The translations under genes and the position numbers were made by a program. A stretch of DNA of 64,000 nt from Lepus europaeus. Its lineage: Eukaryota > Chordata > Mammalia > Lagomorpha > Leporidae. The stretch lies in assembly GCF_033115175.1 (NCBI RefSeq), contig NC_084838.1, positions 40,403,468 through 40,467,467 of the forward strand, written 5' to 3'. Of this stretch, positions 55,382-64,000 are shown piece after piece (positions within the stretch are counted from its first letter, which is position 1; every line of letters begins with the position of its first letter). The notes under the pieces were generated by a model that was given only the letters and a program-made list of their open reading frames with translations, searched no databases and was not told the origin of the DNA.

Positions 55382-56935
55382 CCCTGGCCCAGGGCCCACG
55401 AACCCCAGCGCCCCAACCCCAGTCTTCAGACAGTCCTTCTCTCCTCCGCGCCCTCACCGTGTAGCTCTGGGAAGTCCCCCACCTCTGTGCCACCCGCTAA
55501 GGGGGTGCTGACTTAAACACGCCAGCTAGCCACTGTTGGATGGGGCCCAGGAGAGGGGCTGCTGGCCCAGTGTGCAATCCTAACAGCCCCTGGCCCTGCA
55601 GCCTCACTCCTCCTCCCCCGGGGGTGGGCACTAGAGAGCTCGCCAGGGGAAAAAGGTCAGCGCTCTTCTGGTTACAGGTGACCCGCTTTTTAAAGCACAA
55701 AGAGGAACCTCTCCCTCCATCGTGGCCTTTGTGGCCACCTTGGGCCTTCTGCGGTGGGGACTTGATCCTCTTTGAGGTCCCCAAAATAGACAAGGTCATG
55801 CTTAGAAAGTAAAGGTTACTGTGAAGCCAGGCTCTGAGCTCCCAGCAGGGCCCTGAAGCACAGCTGACCCCATCTCCCTCCAGCTGCGGAGAAGGGGTAC
55901 AGGTGTTTGGCCAACTGAAGGGGTGGGGGTGGGGGAGCGTTCCCAGGGAGCAGGAGGCCTGGGCTTAGTCTGGAGCCGCTGTCTTTGTCCCCTGTTTGTG
56001 AAGCAGCTCCTAACATTACACTAACCCAGCTGTGTACACAGATGAGCTTGGCCCAGGCCCTGCTGCTGTGCCTGGTGGGCATGGACTGGCAGGCCAGGCA
56101 GGCCAGACTTGGTGCCTTAATCGAGAACCTGCATGGGTGTGTGTGTGCACGCGTGCATGCGTGACTGTGTCTGTGTGTCAGGAAGGCGGGGGTCGCACAG
56201 TGGGTTCCCCAATCTGCAGAAGGAACACAGCCTCCCTGAGGCTGGATAAGCCTGGAGGCAGAGCGCAGGGAGCCAATTTGAGGCCTGATTGCTGAGCCTG
56301 CTCCCTGCCAGGTGGTTTTCCTGCAGAAACTCTGGGAGGAAGTAAACAGCCCTTTCAAGAGTTCCAGCTGCCCGGCTCCCTGCACACGTGGCGGGGGTGT
56401 GGCCGAGAAGGGAGTCGTTTTCCTTTGGTGCAAGAGCTACACGCACGCACCGGCACCTGCCAATACACACACAGGGTAGGGCCTTTCATCCCAGCCGTTT
56501 CCCTAAGAGCAGCCTCAGCCAGAGTGAGTTTTGCCTGCCTTTGAAGCACAGTCTAGGGGAAGAAGAGGCTTGCCGGGCCAGGGGCTGGGCAGGGGGAAGA
56601 TGGGGCGGCGCTCTGACAGCAGACCCAGTCCCTCACTGCTACAGCATGTGCCCCCTTGCCCGCCCTTCTACCCCCTTTATCCTCTCAGTGTGGAAAATGC
56701 CCAGTGGAAGCTTCCAGGTCCTCACAGATGCCAATCCCGAGTGCTGATTCTAGACTTCCTCTACAAACTGTGTGAACTCGAACAAGCTGCTTAACCTTTG
56801 CTGAGCCTCCATTTCCACATATGGACAATGGTGATGATCATGCCTACCTCCGAGACTGTGTGAGACTTAGAAGCACAAGTGTATGTAAAGTGCCTGGCAC
56901 AGAGTAGGTGCTCAATAAAAGCTAGCTATTATAAT
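55382..56935 (+). other. MYORG: MYORG 3' UTR (minimum inferred extent)
   Basis: No intron signals after the stop. First AATAAA is at 56914, inside a MIR. A longer 3' UTR is possible; other AATAAA words are at 57760 and 60988. Confidence 0.55.
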
Positions 56936-56940
56936 ACCGT
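56745..56940 (+). repeat. MIR SINE (ancient)
   Basis: Good MIR 3' half: 'ctgtgtgaactcgaacaagc', 'tgcttaacctttgctgagcc', 'gtgcctggcacagagtaggt', 'gctcaataaaagctagc'. Confidence 0.88.
56914..56919 (+). terminator. MYORG: AATAAA, candidate MYORG poly(A) signal within MIR
   Basis: The hexamer is part of the MIR consensus, so its use must be shown by transcript data. Confidence 0.4.
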
Positions 56941-57354
56941 TGTTTTCCTGTGTAAAAGCAAAGATTCTTTCAGACCCCAGCTTCCAGCACGACAGGCTTC
57001 TCCTGGACTTCTCATGGAGCACCCAGCTGAGCTCTGGGTTCTGACCTAAAGGACACCTTGGCCCAGGAGAAAGGCAAGGGGAGAGGTGCCTGAAGGTGGA
57101 ACCAGGATTCTGGGTCCCCTGGGAGATGGAGAGTATAGAGAGATAGTTTCTCTTTTCAGCAGGACTGTCTCCCATCTGCCAGTCGCTGCTGGCTGATGAG
57201 GCTCAGCAGGCCCTGGCACCCATCTGTGGGGGGTGAACTAGAGAAGGATGCCCAGGCTGGAACGTTCTCTAAATGATGGAGACAAGACCTATACTCGAGT
57301 GGCCCTCTGGCTTTTTATGCGGCTTGCAGTCAGTTTACTTAAATCTTTACAATG

Positions 57355-57645
57355 GAGCTTCTCACTGTGGATTAAGCTGCTGCCTAGGATGCTGGTATCG
57401 CAGACAAGCACCAGTTCAAGTTCTGGCTGCTCAACTCCCAATCCAGCTCCCTGCTAATGCAACTGGGAAAGCAGCAGAAGATGGCCCAAGTGCTTGGGCC
57501 CCTCCCACCAATCTGGGACCCAGGACTGGGCCTGGCGCAGCCCCAGAAGTTGTGGCCATTTGGGGAATGAACCAGCATATGGAAACTCGCTCTCTCCCCA
57601 TCCCCTGTGACTCTGCCTTTCAAATAAATAAGCAAACGTTTAATC
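57355..57645 (+). repeat. C-repeat SINE, plus strand (older subtype)
   Basis: 'gtggattaagctgctgcc' head area, 'gcccaagtgcttgggcccc', 'ctttcaaataaataagc' end. Confidence 0.9.
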
Positions 57646-57832
57646 TGAAAAAATGAAACTTCTGATCCATTGAGATGTGTCTGTAAAGCACTTACCCAAG
57701 AGCTGGCAAGGAGTAAATATTCCGCGAGAGGTCGTTCCAAGTAACTCTTGTAAACAAAGAATAAAGAGAGAAAAGCTTTGGCTAGAACCTGAACTGTCCA
57801 ATATGATAACCACTAGCCATGTGTGGTTTCTT

Positions 57833-58118
57833 TCTTATTTATTTATTTGCAAGGCAGAAAGAGCACATCATCTTTCATCTTTCATCTGCTGGCTCACTCT
57901 CCAGATGCTCACAAGAGTTGTGACAGAGTCAGGCCAAAGCCAGGAGCCTCAAACTCAATCTAGGTCTGCCACATAGGTGGCAGGGACCCATGGACTTGAG
58001 CCATCACCTGCTGCCTCCCAGGGTTGCATTGGCAGGAAGCTGAAATGGGGAGTAGAGCTTGGACTGAAACCCAGGCACTCCAATATGGGATGCAGGTGTC
58101 CCAAGCAGTAGCTTACCC
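57833..58118 (-). repeat. C-repeat SINE, minus strand, head truncated
   Basis: 'ttatttatttgcaaggcag' tail; breaks off at 'gcagtagcttaccccat' before the head. Confidence 0.87.
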
Positions 58119-58124
58119 CATACC

Positions 58125-58222
58125 CCCATGGGAGTGAGCCAGCAGGTGGAAGAGCAAGCACTCGCTCTCTCTCTCTCTCTCTCTCTCCCCTCTCTCTGCC
58201 TTTCAAATAAATAATTTTAAAA
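58125..58222 (+). repeat. C-repeat SINE 3' fragment, plus strand
   Basis: Only 'tgggagtgagccagcag' through (CT)n to 'ctttcaaataaataatt'. Abuts the minus-strand copy. Confidence 0.85.
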
Positions 58223-58961
58223 ATTCATTAAAATTTAAAATTCAGTTCTCTAGGCACACTGGCCACATTTCAAATGTTCTAAAGCCATATGTGATCAATG
58301 GTTAAGATATTGGGCCGTGCAGAGCAGATTATAGAACATTTCCACAGTTGCCAAAAGTTCTGTTGGACAGCTCTGGACCAAGAGTATGAGCTGGCTGAGA
58401 AGGAATGGGTAGGAAGAAAGTAATCTGTGAGGGCACCCTGGAGGAGGAGTCCCCCTTAGGAAGGCATTGAGGGCAGCCAGGGGGCGTCTTTCAGCCTGGA
58501 TGGGAAGCGGACACTGTGCACCATGCTCACTGAGTAGCCACTGTGTCCTGGGGCAGGGACAGGGGTGCGGTGCCTCTTTCTGCCAGATTCCAGAAAACTA
58601 GCCTCTGTCTTGGGCTCTGGTTTTCACTCTGGCTTGGCCTTTGACCCCATTCATCACAAATACACAAATGAGCAAACTGAGGCTGACAGAGGGTGGCATC
58701 AGCCAGAGGAGACATAAAAATTAGTAAACGAGGTTGGGCCAGAGCCTCAGAGTCCTCTTTAGGCTCAGACCCGACAGTGCATGGCACAGCCCAGCTCCAG
58801 CCTGTGTACTTCCAAGAATGGGAGCCAGCTGCAATGCATGTCGCTGAAGCTTATGCCCAGCGTACTGATTTTAGGCCCCAAAAAATGTTCTGCACCAAGG
58901 GAGAGGGTCAAAACACTGGGGAGGGGAGACCGGAGGGGTCAGGATCCACTACAAAGAGCAG

Positions 58962-59293
58962 GGCCGGCTGGCGCTGTGGCTCAATAGGCTAATCCTCCAC
59001 CTTGTGGCGCCGGCACACCGGGTTCTAGTCCCGGTCAGGGCGCTGGATTCTGTCCCGGTTGCCCCTCTTCCAGGCCAGCTCTCTGCTGTGGCCCAGGAGT
59101 GCAGTGGAGGATGGCCCAAGTGCTTGGGCCCTGCACCCCATGGGAGACCAGGCTCCTGGCTTCGGATCAGCGCGGTGCGCCGGCCTCGGCGGCCATTGGA
59201 GGGTGAACCAACGGCAAAGGAAGACCTTTCTCTCTGTCTCTCTCTCTCTCACTATCCACTCTGCCTGTAAAAAAAAAAAAAAAAAAAAGAAAA
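58962..59293 (+). repeat. C-repeat SINE, plus strand, with 11 bp target-site duplication
   Basis: aaagagcaggg before the head and at 59294-59304 after a ~25 nt A-rich tail. CpG-rich body; a young copy. Confidence 0.95.
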
Positions 59294-61288
59294 AAAGAGC
59301 AGGGTCTTGGAGAAAGGGCCGCAAGTCATCCCTACGCCTGTTCTCTAGGGAGTCAGGAACTCTGCCCCTTCCAGTCCTCTCTTGCCCCCAGCCCTGCCAG
59401 CACAGCTTGGGTGTTCTGGGTTTACTTCTCTCTCTACTTGGACATCTGCCTTTTCCTCCTCCACGGAGCTCACAGCAGCTTTGTCAAGAATTGGTGTCCC
59501 CTACCCCTGAGACGGAGGGGCGGGGGTGGCTCGATAGGCAGGAATGAGGAACTCCCTTCCCCCTCAGGTCAGGGGGAGGGACTGAGTGGACACTGCCAGA
59601 AACCTGGGACTGGCGCCTAGGCCCCCATTCTGTGACTGTGCTCCAGAGAGCCTGCCTCCGTTCCCCTTCCAGCACCGTCTGAGTGGTCTGAGTCCTAGCC
59701 AAGCCTGCTCTCGGAGCCCAACACACGGATTCCTGGGAGGGAGTTTGCCCTTGTTTCCCAGGATCTAGGTAAGGTGTCCCCGACCCTGGCTCTGGCTCCA
59801 CGGCAAGACTTCAGCTGCTGCTCCTCACCAAGCTCCGAGCCCAAGGCAAATGTCGCTCTCTCGACCCCCACATCAGACCCCGCCAATTCGAGACTGGATC
59901 ACCGCAGTGGTCTCCTAAATGTTTCCACTCCTGGACCCTTCAATCCACACAGCAGCCAAAGAAATATTTCTGAAACGTAATCATGTCACTTGGGGAAAAA
60001 AAAAAAAATCCAAGCTCTGGCATCCAAGGCTGCTTAAATCTGGCTCCTTCTCACACCTCTGTCGCGGTTTCACATACACACAGGCAGATTCTGAAAAGTG
60101 TCTGAAGAAATATTACCTTCTGTTCTGGGAACAGCTGTACCACCATCCCTGCCAGGAGTCTGCTTAGACTCAGCCTTGAGGAAAAACACGGTGGCAACCA
60201 CAACCACGGCGCGGTTTCCTTTCCTGCCATTGTCTGACCCGGTGGGGTTTCTGCTGATACCCTGCCCATCCTGTACACACCCCAGCACCCAAGGAACAGG
60301 CTGTTTTTATCTGAAGGCGGGTCACTTACTTCATCTTGCCCACGATCTTTCCAGCAGTCTGGGCGAAGGGAGAATGGCCTCTTGGGGCTACTCCTGAGTG
60401 TGGCTCTGGGTAGGGTTGGGGGAGCCTGGGGAAAAGACAGAAGAAGAGGAAGCCCTGTTCCGGGGGCCTCTCGGTGTAGTGCTTAGCACGAGGCTGTGCC
60501 TCTCATGTGCTGGGTCCCTGTGCTGCTTTCCCTGCCGAGGCCCCTTGCCGCTCCCCAGGGAGTCCTGTGGGGAACTCCCTATGACACAATCCCAAGCAGG
60601 ATAAGGGGTTGGAGGGGATGGGAAGGAAAGATGGAGAGCAGGTCTCCCTGGGTACCTGTACTCCAGCCTCAAGGGGGCAGTAGTGGGAGCTGGGCACGGT
60701 CTTCACATCCTCTTCTAGAAAAGACAGAACAGGTGGGTGGGGTCAAAGGCTAGGTGGCTGCAGAGGGCAACCTGTACTCTCCAAATGCAGTGGCCTCACC
60801 TGAGGTCCCAGCTCTGCACAGAAATCCTATTTGAAATCCTCCCACTGTGACTCCCAAAACTTCATTCCTTTAGGTGTTGAGTTCACTGGAAGTGTGATTG
60901 TTTTTGGAAGTCAGGAGGGAAATTTGGTTTTCCAGAGCCTCTGTTACATGCATCTAGGAGCAGGGAACTCAACAGCACCCCGGTGGGAATAAACCTGCTA
61001 GATGCTTCCTTACTCTGGGTATTGGAGGTGGCAGTGGGGGAAACACATGGTACCCAGGAGGCACCTCTTTGGGTGTGGGTGGGAAATCGGGTGAGTGGTC
61101 TTTGGGAAAAGCTCCCAGGAGGAGATGCTCTTCACCTACGAAGGGACAGAGATACGGGGCTGAGATCTCATTTTCTTCTTCAATCTGGGACCCCACATTC
61201 TTCAGGCACGGCACAGAATCCAGACGAGGACTTTATGACCCCTGTTCAAGGATGGAGAAACTTCCAATCTGTGTTAAAACATGATGCT

Positions 61289-61628
61289 AGGGGCTGGCGC
61301 TGTGACGTAGCAGGAAAAGCCGCCACCTTCAGTGCCGGCATCCTATAGGGGCGCCGGTTTGTGTCCCGGCTGCTCCACTTCTGATCCAGCTCTCTGCTAT
61401 GGCCTGGGAAAGCAGTGGAAGAAGGCCCAAGTCCTTGGGCCCCTGCACCCACGTGGGAGACCTGGAAGAAGCTCCTGGCTCCTGCCTTTGGATCGGCGCA
61501 GCTCCAGCCATTGTAGTCATCTGGGGAGTGAATCATCGGATGAAAGACCCCTCTCTCTGTCTCTGCCTCTCCTTCTCTCTCTCTGTGTAACTTTGAGTTT
61601 CAAATAAATAAATGAATTTTTTTAAAAA
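61289..61628 (+). repeat. C-repeat SINE, plus strand (older subtype)
   Basis: GGGGCTGGCGCTGTGACG head; aaaacatgat flanks both sides. Confidence 0.95.
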
Positions 61629-61654
61629 CATGATTTTATTAAATTGTGCTTTTT

Positions 61655-62012
61655 GGGCCGGCGCCGTGGCTCAACAGGCTAATCCTCCGCCTTGCGGCGC
61701 CGGCACACCGGGTTCTAGTCCCGGTCGGGGCACCGATCCTGTCCCGGTTGCCCCTCTTCCAGGCCAGCTCTCTGCTGTGGCCAGGGAGTGCAGTGGAGGA
61801 TGGCCCAAGTGTTTGGGCTCTGCACCCCATGGGAGACCAGGAGAAGCACCTGGCTCCTGCCATCGGAACAGCGCGGTGTGCCGGCCGCAGCGCGCTACCG
61901 CGGCGGCCATTAGAGGGTGAACCAACGGCAAAGGAAGACCTTTCTCTCTGTCTCTCTCTCTCTCACTGTCCACTCTGCCTGTCAAAAATAAAAAAAAAAA
62001 AAAAAAAAAAAA
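61655..62012 (+). repeat. C-repeat SINE, plus strand, young
   Basis: GGGCCGGCGCCGTGGC head, intact CpGs, A27 tail. Flanked by attgtgcttttt / attgtggctttt. Confidence 0.96.
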
Positions 62013-62089
62013 ATTGTGGCTTTTGTATAAGTAGGCTTCTTAGTAAAAATCAAAAGAAAGAAATACATTTTTCTATTTAAAAAGTGATA

Positions 62090-62225
62090 TACAATAAGAA
62101 ATTTTTTTGAAAATGAAATTAAGGGTTGCGGATGGGAGGGAAGTTATGGGGGGGGGGGGAGCCATTGTAATCCATAAGTTGTACTTTGGAAATTTATATT
62201 CATTAAATAAAAGTTTAAAAAAAAA
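62090..62225 (+). repeat. Lagomorph LINE-1 3' end (very short), plus strand
   Basis: G12 run (62148-62159), 'ccataagttgtactttgg', 'ttcattaaataaaag' and oligo-A: the last ~130 bp of L1. Confidence 0.85.
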
Positions 62226-62284
62226 AGAAAATGAAACTAAAACACAGGTTTATTTTTGTGCAAAAAAATTGCAGTTTTTGATAA

Positions 62285-62640
62285 TGTGCATTTTATTTTT
62301 TATAGAAAGCTTTTATTTAATAAATATAAATTTCATAAGTACAACTTTTGGATTATAGCGGTTCTTCCCCCATACCTGCCCTCCCACCTCCTACTCCCTC
62401 TCCCATCCCATTCTTCATTAAGATTCATTTTAAATTATCTTTATATACAGAAGATCTACTTAGTATATACTAAGCAAAGATTTCAACAGTTTGCACCCAC
62501 ACAGGCACACAAAGTATAAAGTACTGTTTGAAGACAAGTTTTACCGTTAATTCTCACAGTACAACTCATTAAGGACAGAGGTCCTACATGGGGAGCCAGT
62601 GCACAGTGACTCTTGCTGTTGATTTAACAATTGACACTTT
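62285..62640 (-). repeat. Lagomorph LINE-1 3' UTR, minus strand (part 1)
   Basis: 'cttttatttaataaatataa' and 'gtacaacttttggattatag' are the reverse complement of the neighbouring plus-strand L1 end. Split by a SINE. Confidence 0.85.
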
Positions 62641-62969
62641 TTAAAAAGATTTATTTATTTATTTATTTGAAAGTCAGAATCACGCAGAGAAAGCAGAGGT
62701 AGAGAGAGAGGTCTTCCTTCCATTGGTTCACTCCCCAAATGGCTGCAATGGCCAGAGCTGCGCCAATCCGAAGCCAGGAACCAGGAGCTTCTTCTGGGTC
62801 TCCCACGCGGGTGCAGGGGTCCAAGGATTTGGGCCATCTTCTACTGCTTTCCCAGACCATAAGAGAGAGCTGGATCGGAAGTGGAGCAGCCAGGTCTTGA
62901 ACCAGTGCCCATATGGGATGCTGGCACTTCAGGCCAGGGCGTTAATCCGTTGCTCCACATCGCTGGCCC
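62641..62969 (-). repeat. C-repeat SINE, minus strand, with 13 bp target-site duplication
   Basis: ttaacaattgaca at 62624-62636 and 62970-62982. Inserted in the minus-strand L1 3' UTR. Confidence 0.96.
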
Positions 62970-63190
62970 TTAACAATTGACATTCTTATTTATGACGTCA
63001 GTGATCACCCAAGGCTCTTGTCACGAGACAGACATGGTAGTCAGACAGTCTATGGAAGCCTTTTGAGTCCACAAACTCTGAAATTATTTAGACAAAGCCA
63101 TAGTCAAAGTGGAAGTTCTCTCCTCCCTTCAGAGAAAGTTAGGTACCTCCTTCTTTGATGGCTCCTTACAATAAGAAAGATTTTAAACAG
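62970..63190 (-). repeat. Lagomorph LINE-1 3' UTR, minus strand (part 2)
   Basis: Reverse complement matches 13745-13930 of this window ('tttctctgaaggga', 'aaaaggcttccatag'). Confidence 0.85.
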
Positions 63191-63221
63191 CATAAACACA
63201 TATATGCCATTTGACACACTT

Positions 63222-63285
63222 GTAAAAAGAGATTTATTTATTTGAAAGACAGAGTGATCCAGAGACAAAGAGAGGGTGAAGGGAG

Positions 63286-63325
<40 letters not shown>

Positions 63326-63549
63326 CTTCCATCTGCTGGTTTACTCCCCAAATGCCTGCAACAGCCAGACCTGGGTCATGCTGAAGCCAGGAACCAGGAA
63401 TTCCACCTGAGTCTCTCACTCAGGCCCTCTTCCACTGCCTTCCCAGGCACAGGAACTGGATCAGAATAAGAACATAGGGACTGGAATCAGATCTCCCATA
63501 TGGGACGCCAGTGTTGTAAGCAGAGGCTTAACTTGACACCACCAGCCCC
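63222..63549 (-). repeat. C-repeat SINE (older subtype), minus strand
   Basis: Contains a (GA)n run at 63289-63322. Flanked by tttgacacacttg / tttgacacatttg. Confidence 0.93.
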
Positions 63550-63670
63550 TACAATTTGACACATTTGAAATGAACTTCAGTTATTACTAATTATGATTCA
63601 GTTTAACTCTAGGGTTAGCATAAAACTAGAAACAAACAAAAAAAAAACACTAAAAATATAGGGAGTACAG

Positions 63671-63979
63671 GGGCTGACGCTGTGGCTCACTTGGTTAATC
63701 CTCTGCCTGTGGCACCGGCATCCCATGTGAGCACTGGGTTCTAGTCCCGGTTGCTCCTCTTCCAGTCCAGCTCTTTGCTGTGACCCAGGAAGGCAGTAGA
63801 GAATGGCCCAAGTGCTTGGGCCCCTGCACCCATGTGGGAGACCAGGAAGAAGCACCTTGGCTCCTGGCTTCAGATCAGCACAGCGCTGGCCGTAGCGGCC
63901 ATTTGGGGAGTGAACCAATGGAAGGAAGATCTTTCTCTCTCTCTCTCACTGTCTAACTCTGCCTGTCAAATAAAAAAAA
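63671..63979 (+). repeat. C-repeat SINE, plus strand
   Basis: GGGGCTGACGCTGTGGC head to 'ctgtcaaataaaaaaaat'. Flanked by atagggagtaca / atatggagtaca. Confidence 0.95.
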
Positions 63980-64000
63980 TATGGAGTACAAACTGTCAAA

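Larger units (their letters stand above)
56941..64000. other. Region downstream of MYORG, no gene recognised
   Basis: Contains SINEs and L1 3' ends listed separately. 58230-58965 and 59310-61285 show no assignable feature; ORFs of 60-160 codons there look random. Confidence 0.7.

Noticed and set aside
57760-57765. AATAAA as MYORG poly(A) signal
   Set aside because: Lies past a SINE and without a GT-rich downstream element that stands out; kept only as a possibility.

Overview
The window is mammalian nuclear DNA, almost certainly from a lagomorph (rabbit or a close relative). The reasons are: about forty copies of the tRNA-derived C-repeat SINE family typical of rabbits on both strands, several flanked by clear target-site duplications; two kinds of 5'-truncated LINE-1 3' ends that match each other inside the window; old mammalian L2, MIR and L1 fragments; and intron-split vertebrate genes with GT-AG junctions. 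No bacterial, viral, CRISPR or RNA-gene content was found.

Three protein genes lie head to tail on the + strand. Their order and common orientation agree with what I recall of human 9p13.3 (FAM219A, then C9orf24/SPMIP6, then KIAA1161/MYORG). Positions 1-22836 are the 3' part of a large FAM219A intron. Five coding exons of FAM219A follow (22837-27290, last 165 residues, the first exon lies upstream of the window), then a ~2.4 kb 3' UTR. SPMIP6 runs from an ATG at 30233 to a stop at 47883 in six coding exons that sum to exactly 262 codons, plus a further downstream exon that carries the poly(A) signal (48489). Its first intron (12.4 kb) contains a broken old LINE-1 packed with nested SINEs. A CpG- and GC-box-rich block with a ZNF143-type motif (49.52-50.13 kb) is the likely MYORG promoter. 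MYORG has one uninterrupted coding exon (53246-55381, 711 aa), a GH31-family type II membrane glycosidase. From ~57 to 64 kb there are only SINEs, a pair of LINE-1 3' ends and unassigned sequence.

The genes do not form a pathway: FAM219A has no known function, SPMIP6 is a sperm/axonemal microtubule-associated protein, and MYORG is an ER glycosidase. The most interesting signals are local: (i) the last two SPMIP6 exons stay open in a second frame whose splice phase matches exactly, suggesting an alternative C-terminus; (ii) a 55 bp direct duplication has copied the end of SPMIP6 exon 3 with its splice donor; (iii) MYORG has a well-placed upstream ORF in front of a weak start codon. I do not see a wholly new biological system here.

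Coordinates of ancient repeats are approximate, because they were judged by eye against remembered consensus patterns.
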